NCBI GenBank assembly: GCA_020636905.1
Contig: JACJWX010000014.1
Coordinates: forward strand, 13,684-77,683
Reading direction: 5' to 3'
DNA from: Actinomycetota bacterium
GTDB lineage: Bacteria; Actinomycetota; Thermoleophilia; Miltoncostaeales; Miltoncostaeaceae
DNA: 64,000 nucleotides
Position numbers and translations under genes: made by a program. A model generated the notes under the pieces. It was not told the DNA's origin, made no database searches, and saw nothing but the letters and a program-made list of their open reading frames with translations. Below, one piece after another: positions 51,384-58,173 of this stretch; the first letter of the stretch is position 1, and each line of letters starts with the position of its first letter.

Positions 51384-51700
51384 CCGGCGTCCTTCCACGC
51401 CGGCCACCCGCCGAGGATGACGCCGACACGCTGACGTCCCTGGTCGAACGCCCACATGGCGATCTTCAGGCTGGTGGCCTCACCAGGACGTTCGCAGTAG
51501 AAGACCAGCTCTCGCCCCTCGGGAAGGCCCGCGATGGCCGACTCGAACTCCATCGGGTCGATGCGGACGGATCCCTTGACGCGCTCGGTCTCGTCCGCGT
51601 ACCCGCGGTCGCGGACGTCGACCGGCTGGACCGCGTCGCCCATTCGAAACGATGCGTACAGATCCACCGGTTGCCACCGCGATACGTCGTCCCACCCCAC
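51353..51700 (-). CDS. Rhodanese-like sulfurtransferase
   Basis: A 115-residue single rhodanese domain with catalytic Cys69 in FYCERPGEATS, and PVDVRDRGYADETERVKGSV as the N-terminal block. It transfers sulfane sulfur, probably to a thiol acceptor. Follows the peroxiredoxin gene by 31 bases, same strand, so a sulfur/oxidative-stress pair. Confidence 0.87.
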   Translation of the reverse strand: MGWDDVSRWQPVDLYASFRMGDAVQPVDVRDRGYADETERVKGSVRIDPMEFESAIAGLPEGRELVFYCERPGEATSLKIAMWAFDQGRQRVGVILGGWPAWKDAGYPVEPIPSD

Positions 51701-51731
51701 GATGCCTCCTCAGCCGTTTCGCAGCGACACG

Positions 51732-52190
51732 TTACCCCAGCGCGGCGAGCGCCGATGCAGCATCGCCGGTCGACTTGACCTTGTAGCGGGCCTGTTCGAG
51801 TCGGCCGTCGGCACCAATGACGAAGCTGCTCCGCTCGATCCCCATGTAGGTGCGGCCGTACATGCGCTTCTCGACCCAGACACCGTAGGCCTCGGCCACC
51901 TCGTGGTCGAGGTCCGAAAGCAGGGTGAAGTTGAGGTCGTACTTCTCGCGGAACTTCCGGTGGCTGTCGACGGAGTCCGGGCTGATCCCCAGGACCGGCA
52001 CGTCGGCCGCCGCGAACGACTCCTGGTTGTCGCGGTACTCGCAGGCCTGCGCGGTGCAGCCCTTGGTGTCGTCCTTCGGATAGAAGTAGAGAACCACACG
52101 GCGACCCGAGAAATCGGACAGCCGCACGGTTCCGGCTTCCGACTCGAGCGCGAAGTCGGGAGCCAGATCACCAGCATTCAATCGCGCCAC
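51732..52190 (-). CDS. Thiol peroxidase of the BCP/PrxQ type
   Basis: A 152-residue peroxiredoxin from GTG 52190 (GGAGGG upstream). Peroxidatic Cys45 and resolving Cys50 are five apart (DTKGCTAQACEYRDN), the PrxQ arrangement, with Arg in the IERSSFVIG strand. It reduces organic and hydrogen peroxides with thioredoxin. A longer upstream frame is rejected. Confidence 0.93.
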   Translation of the reverse strand: MARLNAGDLAPDFALESEAGTVRLSDFSGRRVVLYFYPKDDTKGCTAQACEYRDNQESFAAADVPVLGISPDSVDSHRKFREKYDLNFTLLSDLDHEVAEAYGVWVEKRMYGRTYMGIERSSFVIGADGRLEQARYKVKSTGDAASALAALG

Positions 52191-52209
52191 AGGACCCTCC
52201 AGATCAACG

Positions 52210-52878
52210 ATGTACGCCGCTGACCATACCCGCCACCCCCCGGCCGAGGACGCCGACCTCGTGCTCCGGGATGCGGGAGCCGCCGATGCGCCCGCGGTCG
52301 CCGCCATCCTGGCCGAGGCGCTGGGCGCGAAGTACCGGCCGGCGTTCGGTCGCCGCGCCGACGCCGCCATCGCCGGCGCGGTCCGGGACGAAACTGCACG
52401 CGGACTCCCGGGATTCATCGTCGCCGAACGCGAGGGCGAGCCGATCGGCGTCATCCACCTGGCCACCCAGGACCACGACAGGCGCAGTGACGACGAGGGC
52501 TGGTCGGCACTCGTGGGTCGAGTGGGATTCCCACGCGCCGCCTGGGGCTGGGTGGTGCTTCGATCACTGCGCCGGGCGCCGCTGGAGGCTGACGAACTCC
52601 ACATCAGCGAACTCGGGGTGGTCTCGGCCGCACGGCGCGGCGGCGTCGCTTCGGCGCTCCTCGCCGAGGCGCGCAGGCGGGCCGCCCTCGCCGGGATGGC
52701 ACGGCTCACCCTGTGGGTCACGGTGGACAACGCCGGCGCGATCGCCCTCTACGAGCGTGAGGGCTTCACGGCCCGGCAGACACGCAGGTTCTACCTCGGA
52801 CGGCTACTCTTTCGTTCTCCCGGGCTCACGCTCATGACCCTTTCCCTCCCCGCCGATGACCTCACGCACCACCACTGA
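52210..52878 (+). CDS. GNAT-family N-acetyltransferase
   Basis: A 222-residue GNAT enzyme. Motif A ELGVVSAARRGGVASALLAEA binds acetyl-CoA, and AGAIALYEREGFT is motif B. Substrate unknown. Divergent from the peroxiredoxin with only 19 bases between starts, so their promoters overlap in the coding regions. Overlaps the next small gene by 23 bases. Confidence 0.88.
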   Translation: MYAADHTRHPPAEDADLVLRDAGAADAPAVAAILAEALGAKYRPAFGRRADAAIAGAVRDETARGLPGFIVAEREGEPIGVIHLATQDHDRRSDDEGWSALVGRVGFPRAAWGWVVLRSLRRAPLEADELHISELGVVSAARRGGVASALLAEARRRAALAGMARLTLWVTVDNAGAIALYEREGFTARQTRRFYLGRLLFRSPGLTLMTLSLPADDLTHHH

Positions 52879-53074
52879 CCTCATCACCCTGGCCGCCGCA
52901 GTCGTGGCGGCGGCGGCGGGCCTGCTCGTGGTCGTGGCCGCCGGTGGGCGCACGGGGGCGGGCCTGACCGCGGGAGTCATCGCGACGGCCGTCGTCGTCG
53001 TGTCGAGATTGGCGGTTGAGCGCGTCTCCCTCGGCAAAAATCGGCCCGAATCGGGGGTTTCGCAGGACTCGTAG
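52856..53074 (+). CDS. Small membrane protein
   Basis: A 72-residue protein with two hydrophobic helices (about 9-30 and 34-52) and a short basic tail. No family recognised. Its ATG lies inside the acetyltransferase gene end, so translation is coupled. Real but low-information. Confidence 0.55.
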   Translation: MTSRTTTDLITLAAAVVAAAAGLLVVVAAGGRTGAGLTAGVIATAVVVVSRLAVERVSLGKNRPESGVSQDS

Positions 53075-53141
53075 CGTCGGCCCAGGCGGTTGTGAGTACC
53101 ATCGCCATCAGCGAGTTCAACCGCTGGTGTGAGGGGATGTT

Positions 53142-53867
53142 GTGCCTGAGCAGAGCAGGGGAAGGGATCTCCCGAGGACACTCACGGCAAGCGAAGCCGC
53201 GGCCCTGCTCGGCGTGAGTGTCGCCACGGTCCGGGGATGGGCGGACCAGAAGCAACTTCCGTCGCATCGAACCGTCGGTGGCCATCGGCGCTTCGAGGTC
53301 GAGGAGCTCAAGCACTGGCTCGCTGCGCGGGGTGCCCCGGTGCCGGAACGCGTCCGTCGTTTCGTGCGGACCGGCGGGACGACCGACATCCAGCCGTGCC
53401 CGCAGCTCGCTCGCGAACTGAATTCCCGCACGGACGCCGTCGTCCAGCGCGTGGTCGACGGATACGCCGACGAGGTCCCCACGTGGGGATCCCGGGCGAG
53501 CGCGCCGGCGCTTCGCCGTTCGACGGTCCGCTTCCTGCGAGTCGCCACCGCGGCGCTCGAGACCGGGAACGTCGATCGCTCGGTCGATCGCGCTGAGATC
53601 GCCGGGTTCCGAGGCGCGATGCAGGGTGACCAGGGCATCGCGGTAACGCTCGAGCTGATGCGGCTGGCGATCGCCCTGGGAGCCGAGGCCGAGGACGCCA
53701 TCGGCGGGGGCGCGGTGACCGAGCCGCTCGCCATGCAGAGCCTCCTCGCGGTGCTCGACCACATGCAGGCGGCGGTGATGACCGGCTACCAGGAGGCCAT
53801 CCGCGCCCGGTACGGCATCGACGAATTCGACATGCCTGGTACCCACCTCAGCGGGTACCAGGAGTAG
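53142..53867 (+). CDS. MerR/excisionase-type HTH protein with helical sensor
   Basis: A 241-residue regulator. The N-terminal HTH_17 (LTASEAAALLGVSVATVRGWADQ and TVGGHRRFEVEELKHWL) is followed by a ~160-residue helical domain of unknown ligand (DAVVQRVVDGYADEV, GAMQGDQGIAVTLELMRLA). Start GTG 53142 after GAGGGG. It ends inside the 3' edge of the convergent rnpB gene. Confidence 0.8.
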   Translation: MPEQSRGRDLPRTLTASEAAALLGVSVATVRGWADQKQLPSHRTVGGHRRFEVEELKHWLAARGAPVPERVRRFVRTGGTTDIQPCPQLARELNSRTDAVVQRVVDGYADEVPTWGSRASAPALRRSTVRFLRVATAALETGNVDRSVDRAEIAGFRGAMQGDQGIAVTLELMRLAIALGAEAEDAIGGGAVTEPLAMQSLLAVLDHMQAAVMTGYQEAIRARYGIDEFDMPGTHLSGYQE

Positions 53868-54200
53868 CGAACCGTAAGCCGGATTCTGTCGTGGGCAGCC
53901 ATCTCTCTGGGATGACCATTGCTGGTCACCTCGTGCGGCCGACCTGGAGCTGGGCGAGCAACCCGTAGCGCTCCGACTTGGCCTTGCACCGGGTGGGGTT
54001 TACCCAGCCGGCCTGTCACCAGACCGCTGGTGCGCTCTTACCGCACCTTTTCACCGTTGCCGACGGCCGAATGGCCGAAGGCTGTGTCGTTTCTGTGGCA
54101 CTTTCCCTGGGGTTTCCCCCGCTGGCCGTTAACCAGCACCCTGCTCTGCGGTGTCCGGACTTTCCTCGAATCGAATGATCCGCGGCTGCCTGGTTCGCTC
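53865..54200 (-). ncRNA. rnpB: RNase P RNA (class A)
   Basis: The minus strand reads GAGGAAAGTCCGGACACCGC (conserved CR-I), GGTGAAAAGGTGCGGTAAGA, and near the 3' end ACAGAATCCGGCTTACGG. The ends AGCGAACC and GGTTCGCT pair as P1. It is the catalytic RNA that matures tRNA 5' ends. The length (~336 nt) is short for class A, implying trimmed peripheral helices. The 3' boundary abuts the stop of the convergent HTH gene. Confidence 0.92.
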
Positions 54201-54204
54201 CGTG

Positions 54205-54210
54205 AGTGTA
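54205..54210 (-). promoter_or_regulatory. -10 box of rnpB
   Basis: TACACT on the minus strand, six to seven bases before the predicted 5' end of the RNase P RNA. Confidence 0.55.
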
Positions 54211-54248
54211 GCGCTGCCCGCCGGCCCCGCGTGGAGACCTCCTCCGGG

Positions 54249-54863
54249 CTACCGGTCGAGGCTCCTCAACACCCCGACCACACGGCCCAGGATGGCGACG
54301 TCGGTGGCGATGATCGGCGGATAGTCGGGGTTCTCGGGCATGAGCACCACGTGGTCGGCCTTCCGGATGAAGCGCTTCACCGTGGCTTCGTCCTCGACGA
54401 GGGCCACAACGATCTGATGTTGTTCGGCGGTCGACTGGCGCCGCACCGCGACCAGATCGCCGTCGAGAATCCCCGCGTCACGCATCGACTCGCCCGTGAC
54501 CCGCAGCATGAAGTCCGCCTGGAACGGCGACTGGACCCAGTCCTCGACGTGCTCCTCGGCGAGACGCGGCATGCCGGCGGCGACCGAACCCACGAGCGGC
54601 AGCGCCTCGACCCGGTTGATCGAACGGGGCGGGGTGCGACGGCCGTGCTCGTCCTCGTTGACGAGAATCGCCCGGGGCTTGGTCGGATCGCGACGCAGAT
54701 ACCCCGCGTCGGTGAGCTTGGCCAGGTGGGCGTGCACCGTGGACGGTGACGCAAGACCCACCGCGTTGCCGATCTCGCGCACCGTGGGCGGGTATCCGTG
54801 TTCGTCGGCGTGCTGGGTGATGAAGCGGAGGATCTCCGCCTGACGTTCGCTGAGGTCGCCCAT
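54249..54863 (-). CDS. lexA: LexA repressor
   Basis: A 204-residue SOS repressor. N-terminal winged helix (about 1-65) TVREIGNAVGLASPSTVHAHL; self-cleavage site Ala96-Gly97 (VAAGMP); catalytic Ser126 (TGESMRD) and Lys163 (ATVKRF). RecA-DNA filaments trigger cleavage and induce DNA repair genes. Two SOS boxes lie upstream, so it is autoregulated. Length is normal. Confidence 0.97.
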   Translation of the reverse strand: MGDLSERQAEILRFITQHADEHGYPPTVREIGNAVGLASPSTVHAHLAKLTDAGYLRRDPTKPRAILVNEDEHGRRTPPRSINRVEALPLVGSVAAGMPRLAEEHVEDWVQSPFQADFMLRVTGESMRDAGILDGDLVAVRRQSTAEQHQIVVALVEDEATVKRFIRKADHVVLMPENPDYPPIIATDVAILGRVVGVLRSLDR

Positions 54864-54883
54864 CGGTGCTCCGGGAGTCGGAT

Positions 54884-54896
54884 CGAACAGGTGTTC
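54884..54896 (-). promoter_or_regulatory. LexA (SOS) box 1
   Basis: CGAACAGGTGTTC, an exact Gram-positive-type SOS box (CGAAC-N4-GTTC), 20 bases before the lexA ATG. With a -10 at TAGGGT just upstream, the box covers the transcript start. Confidence 0.85.
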
Positions 54897-54921
54897 CTAC
54901 CCTAGCACCCGATCAGCGGGG

Positions 54922-54933
54922 GAACGCAAGTTC
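54922..54933 (-). promoter_or_regulatory. LexA (SOS) box 2
   Basis: GAAC-GCAA-GTTC, 25 bases further upstream, near the -35 position. Two boxes suggest tight autorepression. Confidence 0.6.
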
Positions 54934-55068
54934 TGCGCGGTTCCTCCCGACACGGATCGACCGCCGATCGACGTCACCGGGACGCCCCTGAGAGGATGGC
55001 GGCGTGGTTTCCGTGTCTCCCGGTCCAGCAGTCCACGCGCCGTGCGCCACCCCGCGGACGGAGCGGCG

Positions 55069-55683
55069 GTGAGCGACAAGGTCGACTTCAAGAAGACGCT
55101 CGCCCCCTACCGAGCGACCCGGGGTCGATTCGAGATCGTCGCGATTCCCGACATGCAGTACCTCATGGTCGATGGACACGGCGATCCCAACACCTCGCCC
55201 GCGTATCGTGATGCGCTCGAATCGCTCTACCCGGTCGCCTACAAGCTGAAGTTCGCCAGCAAGCAGGACCTGGGACGTGACTACGTCGTGCCGCCGCTCG
55301 AGGGGTTGTGGTGGGCGGACGACATGGACGCCTTCACGGTTGCCCGCGACAAGTCCAGGTGGCACTGGACCATGATGATCATGGCCCCGGACTGGATCGA
55401 TTGGGCGATGTTCGACGCCACCGTTGGCCGCTGCTCGGGGCCCCGCGTCGACGAGGTCCGGCTCGAACCGCTGTGCGAGGGCCGTTGCGTCCAGACCCTG
55501 CACGTCGGCCCGTTCGACGCGGAGGCCGAGGTGCTGGCGCGGATGCACGACGAGTTCATTCCCGCGAATCGCCTCCGGATGGTCGGCAGGCACCACGAGG
55601 TCTATCTGAGCGACCCGCGCAGGGTCGCTCCGGACAAGCTCCGGGTCATCCTCAGGCAGCCGGTGGCCTCGATAGACGGGTAG
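55069..55683 (+). CDS. GyrI-like small-molecule-binding domain protein
   Basis: A 204-residue protein of the GyrI-like/SOUL-like fold: YRATRGRFEIVAIPDMQYLMVDG, LKFASKQDLGRDYVVPPLEGLWW and RCVQTLHVGPFDAEAEVLARM. These domains bind hydrophobic ligands or hydrolyse cyclopropanoid compounds; no DNA-binding domain is attached. The start is GTG 55069. Confidence 0.8.
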   Translation: MSDKVDFKKTLAPYRATRGRFEIVAIPDMQYLMVDGHGDPNTSPAYRDALESLYPVAYKLKFASKQDLGRDYVVPPLEGLWWADDMDAFTVARDKSRWHWTMMIMAPDWIDWAMFDATVGRCSGPRVDEVRLEPLCEGRCVQTLHVGPFDAEAEVLARMHDEFIPANRLRMVGRHHEVYLSDPRRVAPDKLRVILRQPVASIDG

Positions 55684-55723
55684 GCCGGACGCGGCAGCGC
55701 GGGTTCCGGGGGCGACCGGGACG

Positions 55724-55741
55724 GGGTACTACGACCAAAGC
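55724..55741 (+). promoter_or_regulatory. 18-nt regulatory element shared with the two-component operon
   Basis: GGGTACTACGACCAAAGC, identical to the element at 7536-7553, 70 bases upstream of ATG 55812. It suggests that the NarL-type regulator controls this exported protein. Confidence 0.55.
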
Positions 55742-55811
55742 CGGGTGGCGAGGTGCCCCACGCTCCGACAAGACTGCCCCGACTCGGGCACAACCGAACT
55801 CAGGGGGAACG

Positions 55812-56210
55812 ATGAAACGCCGGACGACCAGGACCCGCAGGACCGCTGCCGCGATCGCGCTCGGGATTGCCGCGGCTGTCGCGCTCCCTTCAGTGGCGGC
55901 CGCCAAGAGCGGCGACGTTCGACGAGCCGGAACGTGCAACACGTCGGCGACGTCGAAGCTCAAGCTCAGCCCCGAGAACGGGCGGATCGAGGTGGAGTTC
56001 GAGGTCGACCAGAACCGCCGCGGCGTGCGGTGGAGGGTCGTCGTCACCCGCAACGGTGCCCGCGTGTTCAGGGGCGTCCGCGTCACGGGCGGACCGAGCG
56101 GTTCGTTCACGGTACGGCGGGTCATCGGCAACCGCCCGGGCCGCGACCGTGTCGTCGCTCGCGCGGTGAATCCCGCCGGCAAGGTGTGCCGCGCGGTTGC
56201 GGTGTTCTGA
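55812..56210 (+). CDS. Small exported basic protein
   Basis: A 132-residue secreted protein: Tat-like twin-Arg-rich n-region (RRTTRTRRTAA), hydrophobic core and AAA cleavage site (about residue 34). The mature part has a beta-sandwich-like character (RIEVEFEVDQNRRGVRWRVV) with two cysteines (GTCNTS; KVCRA) likely in a disulfide. Unrecognised family. ATG follows GGGGGAACG. Candidate target of the two-component system. Confidence 0.7.
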   Translation: MKRRTTRTRRTAAAIALGIAAAVALPSVAAAKSGDVRRAGTCNTSATSKLKLSPENGRIEVEFEVDQNRRGVRWRVVVTRNGARVFRGVRVTGGPSGSFTVRRVIGNRPGRDRVVARAVNPAGKVCRAVAVF

Positions 56211-56250
56211 CCGCCGGCGAGCCGCGAGCGCTCGCCCGAACATGACGCCT

Positions 56251-56279
56251 GGGCGGCCCGGGCATCGCACGGGCCGCCC
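56251..56279 (+). terminator. Hairpin terminator
   Basis: A 10-bp stem (56251-56260 with 56270-56279), 9-base loop, after the exported-protein gene. Confidence 0.65.
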
Positions 56280-56416
56280 CGCGTCAGGGGTCGATCGTCG
56301 CGCCGACCGCCGCGGCGCGACGACGCCACGGAGGCCTCATGATCGCGTCGCCGGGCCGGTGAACCAGGGAGGTTCGTCCTCTCGACGCCTCCCCGCCGCG
56401 GTGGTTCACTTCAATT

Positions 56417-56725
56417 GTGCTTGATTCAACGGCAATTGAATCGGCGCGCCGGGATGCGGCGCTCCTCGCGGCGGTCTCCGATCCGATACGGCTGGCGGTG
56501 CTGCGGCGCCTGGCCAACCACGGCACCCGTTGTGTCTGCGACCTTCAGACCGAACCGCCGATCGCCGCGAACCGCCTGAGCTACCACCTGAAGGTGCTCC
56601 GTGAATGCGGGCTGGTGACGGCCGAGCGGCGCGGTCGCTGGGTCGACTACACACTCGCCCCGGATGCGCTGCAGCGGCTCTCCGAGGCGGTGGCGCTCCC
56701 GGCCGCGCAGGTGATGGCGTCATGA
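56417..56725 (+). CDS. arsR: ArsR-family metalloregulator
   Basis: A 102-residue winged-helix repressor. Cys39-Val-Cys41-Asp-Leu (TRCVCDLQ) in the recognition region is the classic As(III)/Sb(III) site. Its DNA-reading helix is AANRLSYHLKVLRECGLV. Start GTG 56417; its coding start overlaps its likely operator. First gene of a three-gene resistance operon (ATGA overlap). Confidence 0.9.
   Translation: MLDSTAIESARRDAALLAAVSDPIRLAVLRRLANHGTRCVCDLQTEPPIAANRLSYHLKVLRECGLVTAERRGRWVDYTLAPDALQRLSEAVALPAAQVMAS
56423..56442 (+). promoter_or_regulatory. ArsR operator within the arsR start
   Basis: GATTCAA-CGGCAA-TTGAATC, a perfect 7-bp dyad with 6-base spacer, matching the ATcAA-N6-TTgAT type of ArsR sites. 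A second, broader repeat (GTGAACCA at 56359-56366, TGGTTCAC at 56402-56409) flanks the promoter. Confidence 0.6.
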
Positions 56726-57783
56726 ACGGGTCGCTTCGACCGACGCCTCCGACGATCGCCGGCCCGGGCACGCATCGGCTCGCGGTGGGTCTTGCCGGCC
56801 TCGCCCTCGGATGGGTGGCCCTCTACGCGCTCAACGAACGTCTGTGGGGACCACTCCTCGGCGATCTCCTGGGCGTGGACCCGTCCACCCGCGCCGGAGA
56901 CGCCGTTCGGTTTCTGCTCTACGACGTGAGCAAGATCATGCTGCTGCTGGTCGGCATGATCTTCGCGGTCGGACTCGTTCGAACCACCCTCCGCCCCGAA
57001 CGCGTCCGTGACTTCCTGGAGGGAAAGCCGCTGTACCTGGCGCTGCTGCTTGCGGCGGTCGTCGGCTCGGTCACGCCGTTCTGCTCCTGCAGCTCGATCC
57101 CGCTGTTCATCGGGTTCGTGGCGGCAGGGGTGCCCCTCAGCGTGACCTTCGCGTTTCTGATCGCCTCGCCGCTGGTCAACGAGGTCGCGGTCGTGATGAT
57201 GGCCGATGCATTCGGGTGGCGGATCACGGTCGGCTACGTGGTGGCCGGACTGACGATCGCGGTCGTCGCGGGCTGGGTGTTCTCGCGATTCCCGCTGCGC
57301 GGACAGGTCGAGGAGTTCGTGTGGACGGCGCCGATCGCCCGCCTCCAGCGTGACGGGCGCCGCCCCACCCTGGAGGAACGCGTCGAGGCCGCCCGGGACG
57401 AGGTGCGCGAAATCTTCGGCCGCGTCTGGAAGTGGGTGATCATCGGGGTCGGGATCGGCGCGCTCGTCCACGGATGGGTGCCGGAGTCGTCCTTCGAGCG
57501 GTTCGCCGGAGCCGACAACCCGCTCGCGGTGCTCGCCGCCGCCCTGGTCGGGGTGCCGCTCTATTCGAACGCCGCCGGCGTCGTGCCGATCGGGGAGGCC
57601 CTCTACGGCAAGGGCGCGGCGCTGGGCACCGTCATGGCCTTCATGATGGCGACGGTCGCCCTGTCGCTCCCCGAGGCTGTACTCCTCCGACGCGTGCTCA
57701 AGCCCCGACTGCTCGCCGCCTACTTCGGCGCCGTGGCGGTCGGCATCCTCATCGTCGGCGTCCTCTTCAACACCGTGACCTGA
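56722..57783 (+). CDS. ArsP/DUF318-family permease
   Basis: A 353-residue membrane permease with about nine TM helices. VTPFCSCSSIPLFIGFVAAG (Cys121, Cys123) is the ArsP-type motif, plus SPLVNEVAVVMM. ArsP exports trivalent organoarsenicals; the arsR gene upstream supports metalloid transport here. Other DUF318 members move different metals, so specificity is inferred. Confidence 0.85.
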   Translation: MNGSLRPTPPTIAGPGTHRLAVGLAGLALGWVALYALNERLWGPLLGDLLGVDPSTRAGDAVRFLLYDVSKIMLLLVGMIFAVGLVRTTLRPERVRDFLEGKPLYLALLLAAVVGSVTPFCSCSSIPLFIGFVAAGVPLSVTFAFLIASPLVNEVAVVMMADAFGWRITVGYVVAGLTIAVVAGWVFSRFPLRGQVEEFVWTAPIARLQRDGRRPTLEERVEAARDEVREIFGRVWKWVIIGVGIGALVHGWVPESSFERFAGADNPLAVLAAALVGVPLYSNAAGVVPIGEALYGKGAALGTVMAFMMATVALSLPEAVLLRRVLKPRLLAAYFGAVAVGILIVGVLFNTVT

Positions 57784-57794
57784 AGGAGCACATC

Positions 57795-58028
57795 ATGAAC
57801 ATCAAGATCCTCGGACCGGGGTGCAAGAACTGTCAGCGCCTCGAACGTGAGACCCGGCGCGCGGTCGACGAACTCGGGCTCGACGCCACGGTCGACAAAG
57901 TGACCGACTACGCCGCGATCGCCGGGTACGGCGTCATGTCGACGCCTGGACTTGTCGTCGATGATCAGGTCGTGATGTCAGGACGGGTTCCCGACGCGGA
58001 CGAGATCAAGGTGCTGCTGCGCCGCTGA
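57795..58028 (+). CDS. Thioredoxin-like small redox protein
   Basis: A 77-residue protein with CxxC at Cys10/Cys13 (GPGCKNCQRLE) and a cis-Pro segment STPGLVVDD. It is of the TIGR00412 'redox-active disulfide' type often found beside DUF318 permeases, perhaps delivering reduced metalloid or keeping the permease cysteines reduced. GGAG precedes ATG 57795. Confidence 0.87.
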   Translation: MNIKILGPGCKNCQRLERETRRAVDELGLDATVDKVTDYAAIAGYGVMSTPGLVVDDQVVMSGRVPDADEIKVLLRR

Positions 58029-58173
58029 CACCGGCCCGACCGACGAACGTCGGCATCGAGGCGGCACGCGGAGCCCCCGGCCGCGCGTCCGGCGCGTCGC
58101 TGCCGGTTTCCCGCAGGCCGGGCAGCGGCCCCACCCCGATGCCGTTCCAGCCCGGAAGTGGCAGGTTGCCTCT

